DNA from: SIG454 sp045646365
GTDB lineage: Bacteria; Bacillota; Clostridia; Monoglobales; Monoglobaceae
Length of the DNA: 55,960 nucleotides
Assembly (NCBI GenBank): GCA_045646365.1
Contig: JAZRKP010000008.1
Span: 1-55,960 of the forward strand
Direction of reading: 5' to 3'
In this document: positions 50,421 to 55,960 of the stretch, in pieces
Position numbering within the stretch: position 1 is the stretch's first letter
Layout: each line of letters starts with the position of its first letter
The notes under the pieces: generated by a model
What the model saw: the letters and a program-made list of their open reading frames with translations, nothing else
The model's database searches: none
Told to the model about the DNA's origin: nothing
Made by a program: the position numbers and the translations under genes

Positions 50421-51854
50421 ATGTATGATGTTGCGGTTATCGGAGCAGGTGTTGTCGGCGGAATGATTGCCAGAGAATTGTCGGCATATAATCTGAAAAT
50501 CTGTATACTGGAAAAAACGAATGATGTTGCAATGGGAGCAACAAAGGCTAATTCTGCTATTGTCCACGCGGGATTTGACGCAAAGCCGGGAAGTCTTAAG
50601 GCAAAGCTTAATGTTAAAGGCTCGGAAATGATGGAAAAGGTTGCTGATGAACTTGGGGTTAAATATAAAAGGAATGGTTCTTTGGTTATTGGCTTTAATG
50701 ACGAAGATATGGAAACGGTTAAGGCACTGAAAAAAAGAGGCGATGAAAATGGTGTTGCAGGGCTGAAAGTTATTGAAAAAGATGAAATTAAAAAGCTCGA
50801 GCCGTCTGTTTCGGATAATGTTATCTGTGCATTGTATGCCCCGACGGGAGCGATTATATGCCCTTATGAACTTGCCGTTGCGGCGGTTGGAAATGCAATG
50901 GATAACGGAGCTGAACTTAAAACGGGGTTTGAAGTTTTATCTGTTGAGAAAAACAATGACTGCTATGAAATATGTTCGGAATACGAAAGTGTAAAAGCGA
51001 GATATGTTGTTAATGCGGCAGGTCTTTATGCGGATAATATTGCTAAAATGGTTGGGGATAATTCCTTTGAGATAAAACCGAGAAAAGGTGAATATATCCT
51101 TCTTGATAAAGAGTGTGGAAATCTGGTTTCGCACACTATCTTCAGAACACCCTCCAAAATGGGAAAGGGAATCCTCGTTTCTCCGACTGTTGACGGAAAC
51201 CTGTTGACGGGACCTACCTCCGTGGATATTGAAGATAAGGAGGATAAGGGTACAACGGCGGAAGGATTTGGAAAAATTATAAAAGAAGCCAATGAGAATA
51301 TTGACGGGATTCCTTATAATAAAACTATAACTTCATTCTGCGGACTTCGTGCTGTTGGAAGCACAGGTGATTTTATAATAAATTCTCCCGTTAAAGGGTT
51401 TATAAATGTTGCAGGAATTGAGTCGCCTGGACTTTCCGCATCTCCTGCTATTGCGGTTATGGTACGGGAAATGATTGAGGAAAGCGGAGAAAAACTTACG
51501 GTAAATATGGAGTATAATCCAAACAGAAAACCTATGCACGGTTTCAGAGAGGCAAGCATAGAAGAGAAAAATGAGATAATAAAGAAAGATAAAACCTTTG
51601 GAAGAATAATTTGCCGATGCGAAAGCGTGACAGAGGGTGAAATTCTTGAAGCCATAAGAACAAACCCGAAACCGTCTGACCTTGACGGAGTTAAGAGAAG
51701 AACAAGAGCACAAATGGGAAGATGTCAGGGCGGTTTTTGTTCGCCTTATATTATAAAACTTCTGGCTGAGGAAAAGGGTGTTTCCTGTGAAGAAATTACG
51801 AAAAACGGCGGAAACTCCATAATGATAACAGGAAAGACAAAGGAGGAACTGTAA
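50421..51854 (+). CDS. glpA-like: FAD-dependent glycerol-3-phosphate dehydrogenase with BFD-like [2Fe-2S] domain
   Basis: 477 residues from the ATG at 50421, seven bases after AGGAGG; an open frame from 50352 crosses the leader terminator. The FAD-binding N-terminus is YDVAVIGAGVVGGMIAREL, followed by GATKANSAIVHAGFDAKPGS, which is typical of the GlpA/LhgO branch. The C-terminal 65 residues form a BFD-like iron-sulfur domain: CRCESVTEGEILEAI and RCQGGFC. It should oxidise glycerol 3-phosphate to dihydroxyacetone phosphate. It forms an operon with a second flavoprotein, a DUF1667 protein and glpP. Confidence 0.9.
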   Translation: MYDVAVIGAGVVGGMIARELSAYNLKICILEKTNDVAMGATKANSAIVHAGFDAKPGSLKAKLNVKGSEMMEKVADELGVKYKRNGSLVIGFNDEDMETVKALKKRGDENGVAGLKVIEKDEIKKLEPSVSDNVICALYAPTGAIICPYELAVAAVGNAMDNGAELKTGFEVLSVEKNNDCYEICSEYESVKARYVVNAAGLYADNIAKMVGDNSFEIKPRKGEYILLDKECGNLVSHTIFRTPSKMGKGILVSPTVDGNLLTGPTSVDIEDKEDKGTTAEGFGKIIKEANENIDGIPYNKTITSFCGLRAVGSTGDFIINSPVKGFINVAGIESPGLSASPAIAVMVREMIEESGEKLTVNMEYNPNRKPMHGFREASIEEKNEIIKKDKTFGRIICRCESVTEGEILEAIRTNPKPSDLDGVKRRTRAQMGRCQGGFCSPYIIKLLAEEKGVSCEEITKNGGNSIMITGKTKEEL

Positions 51855-51855
51855 G

Positions 51856-53091
51856 ATGACGGAACTGGTTATAATCGGCGGCGGACCTGCGGGAATGAGT
51901 GCTGCGGTTGCTGCTTATGAAAGCGGAATAAGGGATATTCTTATTCTGGAAAGAGACGGAGCATTGGGTGGAATTTTACAACAATGTATTCATAACGGAT
52001 TCGGTCTCCATAAATTCGGAGAAGAACTTACGGGGCCTGAGTATGCGTGGAAATACGAACAAAAGGTGATTGAACTTGGTATCCCCGTTAAGCTCAACAC
52101 AATGGTGCTTGATATATCCGAGGATAAGGTTGTTACTGCGACAAACAGCTGTGACGGAGTGTTTCAGATTGAGGCAAAAGCTATAATTCTTGCTATGGGA
52201 TGCCGGGAAAGAGCAAAAGGTGCTTTAAATATCACGGGGACAAGACCGGCAGGAATTTACAGTGCAGGAACGGCACAAAAGCTTGTCAATATGGAAGGCT
52301 TTATGCCGGGAAAAAGTGTTGTTATATTAGGTTCGGGTGATATAGGCCTTATTATGGCGAGAAGAATGACTTTAGAGGGGGCAAAGGTTAAAGCGGTCTG
52401 CGAGCTTATGCCTTATTCGGGCGGTCTTGCGAGAAATATTGAACAGTGTCTTAATGATTTTGATATTCCGCTTAAGCTGAGTCATACAGTTGTAGAAATC
52501 CACGGCAGAGAAAGACTTGAGGGCGTGACTATTGCTAAGGTAGACGAAAACAGAAAACCTGTTATGGAGACGGCAGAGTATATAGACTGTGATACACTTC
52601 TTTTGTCTGTCGGTCTTATCCCTGAAAATGAGTTGAGTAAATCAGCAGGAGCAGAAATGGACAGAATAACAAGCGGAGCGGTTGTTGACCAGAGCAGAGA
52701 AACCTCGGTTGAGGGCGTTTTTGCCTGCGGAAATGTTCTTCATGTTCACGATTTAGTGGATTATGTATCCGAAGAGGCGGAAATCGCAGGGAAGAGTGCT
52801 GCGGATTATATAAAGGGTGTGAAAGCTGAAAAAATAAATGTAAGCCTTGAAACTGATGGAAAAGTAAGATATACTGTTCCGCAGATTGTAACTGCCAGAG
52901 AAGATGTACGGGTTTATTTCAGGGTATCAGATGTTTTCAGAAATGTGAAAATTGAGGTTTTAAAAGGCGACGAGGTCGTAATTTCAAAGAAAAAACAAAA
53001 GGTTGCTCCGGGAGAAATGGAAAGTCTGATTGTGAGCGGAGATGTACTTAGCGAATGTGACGAGCTTATGTTTAGAATTGTGGAGGCGTGA
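51856..53091 (+). CDS. FAD-dependent oxidoreductase, second subunit of the G3P dehydrogenase system
   Basis: 411 residues. The N-terminal FAD motif is LVIIGGGPAGMSAAVAAYES, then LERDGALGGILQQCIHNGFG. AIILAMGCRERAKGALNI and a second nucleotide-binding segment SVVILGSGDIGLIMARRMTL show a pyridine-nucleotide-disulfide reductase-type fold. It starts one base after the glpA-like stop. Genes of this kind sit between glpA-like and DUF1667 genes in many anaerobes. I infer that it passes electrons from the dehydrogenase to NAD or another carrier. Confidence 0.88.
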   Translation: MTELVIIGGGPAGMSAAVAAYESGIRDILILERDGALGGILQQCIHNGFGLHKFGEELTGPEYAWKYEQKVIELGIPVKLNTMVLDISEDKVVTATNSCDGVFQIEAKAIILAMGCRERAKGALNITGTRPAGIYSAGTAQKLVNMEGFMPGKSVVILGSGDIGLIMARRMTLEGAKVKAVCELMPYSGGLARNIEQCLNDFDIPLKLSHTVVEIHGRERLEGVTIAKVDENRKPVMETAEYIDCDTLLLSVGLIPENELSKSAGAEMDRITSGAVVDQSRETSVEGVFACGNVLHVHDLVDYVSEEAEIAGKSAADYIKGVKAEKINVSLETDGKVRYTVPQIVTAREDVRVYFRVSDVFRNVKIEVLKGDEVVISKKKQKVAPGEMESLIVSGDVLSECDELMFRIVEA

Positions 53092-53094
53092 TTT

Positions 53095-53484
53095 ATGAAA
53101 AGAGAACTGACTTGTATTGTATGTCCCGTAGGTTGCAGTCTTGTTGCGGAGTTTGAGGACGGCAAGGTGTTGAGCGTTTCGGGGAATAAATGTGTTAGGG
53201 GTAAAAAGTATGCAGAAACAGAATGTATCTCGCCTATGCGCACTGTGACAACAACTGTTAAATGTGAAAACGGTGAAATTGTTCCGGTTAAAACAGATAA
53301 GCCGATTCCGAAAGGGAAAATGGCAGAGGTTATGAAAATTATAAATGCAACGCATCCGGTCTTGCCAATTTCTGTCGGAGATGTTATAATAGAGGATATA
53401 TTCGGCAGTAAATTAGTTGCCACTAAAAACTCAGGAGGAATATATGGGGAATATGAGAATAATTGCGGCGGTCAGAAGCGATAA
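53095..53484 (+). CDS. DUF1667 protein, small Fe-S or metal subunit
   Basis: 129 residues. The N-terminus has CIVCPVGC (C7, C10, C14) and NKCVRGKKYAETEC with C33, the four-cysteine start of DUF1667, also found at the start of some molybdopterin enzymes. PMRTVTTTVKCENG and the later PVKTDKPIPKGKMAEVM are family landmarks. It probably binds an iron-sulfur cluster and is the third part of the G3P oxidation complex. The C-terminal 14 residues overlap the glpP start in another frame. Confidence 0.87.
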   Translation: MKRELTCIVCPVGCSLVAEFEDGKVLSVSGNKCVRGKKYAETECISPMRTVTTTVKCENGEIVPVKTDKPIPKGKMAEVMKIINATHPVLPISVGDVIIEDIFGSKLVATKNSGGIYGEYENNCGGQKR

Positions 53485-53980
53485 AGAACTTAAAGAGGCT
53501 GTTTCTTCCTCAGTTGAAATAATTTTTATGCTTGCTCCGAACATCGAAGATATAAAGGAACAGGCTGTGCTCGTCCATAAAGCCGGGAAAAAGCTTTTTG
53601 TTCATCTGGACCTTGCTGAAGGGATTGGCAAGGATGAATACGGCATCAGATTTGTTAAAAATCAAGGCGTGGACGGAATAATCAGTACAAGAACCAATAT
53701 AATAAAGCTTGCAAAAAAAGAGGGAGTTTTCACAGTTCAGAGATTTTTTATCGTGGATTCCCACTCCGTAGAAACAACAATGGAAACTGCAAAGGCTTCA
53801 AAAGCTGATATGATAGAGATTATGCCAGGGGTTGTGCCAAAGGTTATAAAAATGCTGAAAAATGAGCTGGATGTTATGGTTGTTGCAGGCGGACTTATTG
53901 ATAGCAAAGATGAAATTGAACTTGCAATAAGTGCAGGGGCAACTGCTATTTCAACAGGTAAACAGGAGTTCTGGAAATAA
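53444..53980 (+). CDS. glpP: Glycerol-3-phosphate responsive antiterminator
   Basis: 178 residues from the ATG at 53444, five bases after AGGAGG. GlpP is an RNA-binding protein with a TIM-barrel-like fold. Landmarks are IIAAVRSDKELKEAVSSSVE, FMLAPNIEDIK, VHLDLAEGIGKDEYGIRFV, ISTRTNIIKLAKKEG, FFIVDSHSVETTMETAK, IEIMPGVVPKVI and AGGLIDSKDEI. In Bacillus GlpP with glycerol 3-phosphate antiterminates leader terminators of glp genes. The start lies 41 bases inside the DUF1667 gene. It should act on the leader terminator at 50356-50402 of its own operon. Confidence 0.94.
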   Translation: MGNMRIIAAVRSDKELKEAVSSSVEIIFMLAPNIEDIKEQAVLVHKAGKKLFVHLDLAEGIGKDEYGIRFVKNQGVDGIISTRTNIIKLAKKEGVFTVQRFFIVDSHSVETTMETAKASKADMIEIMPGVVPKVIKMLKNELDVMVVAGGLIDSKDEIELAISAGATAISTGKQEFWK

Positions 53981-53994
53981 TTTCAATTTATCTC

Positions 53995-54023
53995 TTGCAG
54001 ATTTCTGGAAAATGGTGTATATT
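53995..54023 (+). promoter_or_regulatory. Promoter of the last DMT transporter gene
   Basis: TTGCAG at 53995-54000 and TATATT at 54018-54023, 17-base spacer. No terminator is visible between glpP and this promoter, so some read-through is likely. Confidence 0.65.
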
Positions 54024-54056
54024 AGTATGTAGCATTTTATAGAGTTGGAGAGAAAA

Positions 54057-54980
54057 ATGGAAAATTCAAAAAATAAGTTAATAACAAATGTATTTATAGT
54101 TGCTGTTATGGCAATGTTTTGCTGTGCTTTGTGGGGAAGCGCAACCCCGTTTATTAAAATCGGATACGAACTGATTCTGCCTGAAAGGAATGTTCCCTCA
54201 ACTATCCTGTTTGCGGGAGTGAGATTCTTTATGGCGGGAGTTATAACTGTTATCATTTACAGTATTGCAAGACGGAAAGTTCTGGTTCCTAAAAAAGAAA
54301 ATTTTGGAGCGGTTGCTAAGGTTGCGGTTTTTCAGACTATAATACAGTATGTTTTGTTTTACATAGGTGTGGCGAACACCACGGGTGTTAAGGCGACGGT
54401 AATGAGCGGGTCAAACTCCTTTTTTTCAATACTCTGCGCAACGCTTATCTTCCGTCAGGAGAAGCTGACCTTTAAAAAGATTATAGCCTGCGTAATCGGT
54501 TTTGCAGGGATTATCCTTATAAATCTTAACGGACTGAACTTTAAACTGAACTTTTTTGGTGACGGATTCGTGTTGCTTTCAAACCTTGCCTATGGTGTGT
54601 CGGGAGCACTTATGAAGAAGTTTTCCGACAGAGAGGACCCGGTTGTTATAAGCGGTTATCAGTTTATTATGGGCGGCGCAGTAATGATAATTGTAGGCAT
54701 TTTAACGGGGGGCGTAGTTGTCTTTACAGGCGCAGTAGCAATATCGGTACTTATTTATCTGTCGTGCCTTTCTGCCATTGCTTATTCGCTGTGGGGCGTT
54801 TTGTTAAAGCATAATCCCGTGTCAAAGGTTACTATATTCAGCTTTATGATTCCTGTATTCGGAGTTGTGCTTTCAAACATTATGCTCACGGAAAAGAGTA
54901 ATGTTTCACCGATTAATCTTATAATTGCACTTGTGCTTGTATGTACAGGTATAACGATACTAAATTATAAAAAGGAATAA
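54057..54980 (+). CDS. DMT-superfamily (EamA) transporter
   Basis: 307 residues from the ATG at 54057, preceded by GGAGAG; the TTG at 54045 is part of that region. Ten hydrophobic segments are seen. The first repeat opens VAVMAMFCCALWGSATPFIK and contains NTTGVKATVMSGSNSFFSIL; the second ends VSKVTIFSFMIPVFGVVLSN, the usual EamA signature. Substrate unknown. It may share read-through from the glp operon but has its own promoter. Confidence 0.9.
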   Translation: MENSKNKLITNVFIVAVMAMFCCALWGSATPFIKIGYELILPERNVPSTILFAGVRFFMAGVITVIIYSIARRKVLVPKKENFGAVAKVAVFQTIIQYVLFYIGVANTTGVKATVMSGSNSFFSILCATLIFRQEKLTFKKIIACVIGFAGIILINLNGLNFKLNFFGDGFVLLSNLAYGVSGALMKKFSDREDPVVISGYQFIMGGAVMIIVGILTGGVVVFTGAVAISVLIYLSCLSAIAYSLWGVLLKHNPVSKVTIFSFMIPVFGVVLSNIMLTEKSNVSPINLIIALVLVCTGITILNYKKE

Positions 54981-55031
54981 TTAAAAAACTTCTCATTTTG
55001 GGGACTGTCCCCAAAATGAGAAGTTTTTTAA
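54981..55031. terminator. 24-base perfect palindrome, bidirectional terminator
   Basis: TTAAAAAACTTCTCATTTTG continued by GGGA (54981-55004), loop CTG, then the exact complement (55008-55031). It ends the DMT gene on one side and overlaps the stop of the convergent gene on the other. The core GGGGACTGTCCCC resembles palindromes dispersed in many bacterial genomes. Confidence 0.85.
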
Positions 55032-55960
55032 TATTCGAACTCGCAAAGTTCTATGCGTTTAATTCCAAACGGCTTTGCACACTGCGCTGATGTGCGCATG
55101 AGATTGTAGGGTGTATTAAACACTGTTATTTGTACCTCGCTGTCGCAATCAAGGTTAAATACCTCTATTAACGGGGCTTCTGAAAAGAAAACTCTTTCAC
55201 GCTTTCCGATTTTAATTCGGCATACATCAAAGTCGCCGTATATTTTAAGAAGTGTACCCGTTAAGTCGCTTTCAGGAAGTCTTGCACTGTAGGTGAGTGA
55301 GCCGTAATAATAAGGCATACCCAAAACAGATACGTCGCTTTCATATTCCTGCGGCTCTATAAGTGCGCCGTCCTTACAATCGAAATCTCCGCACAGATAA
55401 ATCGGCTCAAACGAGGTTATGTTGTACGAATAAAAATGTGCAGGCGTAAGGCTTGAAAAATCGGGAGTATAGTTGTTTGACTTTTTGTATTCAAGTGCAA
55501 ATGTGTTTTTTCCGTCTGAAAGAAGCTTTGTGACATCAAGCCCCATAAAGCGAGGGTCTTTATCTGATGGCAAAAATCCCTCAAGCCTTTTTCCATTAAG
55601 CTCTGCAAAATCAAGACTGTCAGCATTTTCAATATATGCACGCACAGCTCCGATGTTTTTAAGACTAACTGTAAAGGGGTATTTTACCTTAACAATTTCG
55701 TTATCGCTAAGGGCATAAAATTCCTTATGTAGATTATCTATACTGTTTTCACGGTAAGATTTTTTGCCAAAGCAAGCATTTACGTTTTTCAGCGGAAGAA
55801 TATTTTCATCTGCTGCTGTAAGTGCAAATTCAATGCTGCATCTTGTGGTAAGCGGGGTTATAACTATTTCGTCTGTCATGGGGGGCATAATATCCGCTGA
55901 AATATTTGCACCGTGAAGAATAAGAACAGTTTTTCCTGCTTTAAGGGTAAAGGTCGTGCC
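55028..55960 (-). CDS. C-terminal part of a large beta-sandwich protein, possibly a glycoside hydrolase (5' end outside window)
   Basis: The frame is open to the right edge: the 24 codons before the internal ATG at 55888 (GTTFTLKAGKTVLILHGANI, then SADI) continue the same protein, so this is a 310-residue C-terminal piece. Patterns such as LNGKRLEGFLPSDKDPRFMG and LDVTKLLSDGKNTFALEY are typical of GH2-type sugar-binding (jelly-roll) domains found at the end of large glycoside hydrolases, including some GH106-like rhamnosidases. The final segment has RTSAQCAKPFGIKRIEL. No catalytic residues can be assigned from this part. Confidence 0.6.
   Translation of the reverse strand, partial: GTTFTLKAGKTVLILHGANISADIMPPMTDEIVITPLTTRCSIEFALTAADENILPLKNVNACFGKKSYRENSIDNLHKEFYALSDNEIVKVKYPFTVSLKNIGAVRAYIENADSLDFAELNGKRLEGFLPSDKDPRFMGLDVTKLLSDGKNTFALEYKKSNNYTPDFSSLTPAHFYSYNITSFEPIYLCGDFDCKDGALIEPQEYESDVSVLGMPYYYGSLTYSARLPESDLTGTLLKIYGDFDVCRIKIGKRERVFFSEAPLIEVFNLDCDSEVQITVFNTPYNLMRTSAQCAKPFGIKRIELCEFEY

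Overview
The window looks like a chromosome segment from a low-GC, anaerobic member of the Firmicutes, most likely class Clostridia. The evidence is strong Shine-Dalgarno sites, many near-consensus sigma-A promoters with 17-base spacers, a T-box leader, a GlpP-type antiterminator, ferredoxin-dependent 2-oxoacid chemistry, and the conserved Firmicutes gene order yicC-remA-gmk-rpoZ-coaBC-priA-def-fmt-yugP-rsmB-rlmN-PP2C-PASTA kinase-rsgA-rpe. I see no phage, integrase, transposase or CRISPR array. The genus cannot be fixed by reading.

Layout. 1-7.9 kb is accessory: a truncated 5' gene, a small membrane protein, then an operon of DMT transporter, CDF-like protein, one-module NRPS (A-T-C) and a membrane-anchored beta-helix protein, followed by two small membrane proteins. 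8.1-13.6 kb is housekeeping: tRNA-Ser(CGA), nth, glyA, a zinc-ribbon membrane protein, rarA and tmcAL. 13.66-19.66 kb is a T-box-controlled operon: Na+/solute symporter, AMP-forming acyl-CoA ligase, iorA and iorB. 19.7-22.0 kb is a polar amino-acid ABC transporter with its own promoter. 22.1-27.0 kb has a solitary L-rhamnose isomerase, an OPT peptide transporter paired with a PqqD-like protein, a 58-aa cysteine-rich protein, and a DMT transporter. 27.2-33.2 kb has a YfmF/YfmH peptidase pair, lgt, a DivIC-like protein, an S1-domain protein, YebC and a HAD phosphatase. 33.3-47.5 kb is the long minus-strand core operon, divergent from rqcH (47.6-49.4 kb). 49.4-54.0 kb has a polysaccharide deacetylase and a glycerol-3-phosphate oxidation operon that ends in glpP. 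The end holds another DMT transporter, a long palindrome and the C-terminal part of a beta-rich protein running off the window.

How the genes work together. The most interesting unit is the T-box operon. Its leader has a Tyr-type specifier (UAC after GAA) and a UGGU acceptor-pairing bulge that fits a tRNA with an A discriminator. It controls a transporter, an acid:CoA ligase and indolepyruvate:ferredoxin oxidoreductase. Induction by uncharged tRNA-Tyr makes most sense if the operon works in the biosynthetic direction: arylacetate uptake, activation to arylacetyl-CoA, then reductive carboxylation to the arylpyruvate that a transaminase turns into tyrosine (or phenylalanine). The second regulatory circuit is the glp operon. 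A consensus promoter is followed at once by a leader terminator, and the operon's last gene encodes GlpP, the antiterminator expected to act on such a terminator.
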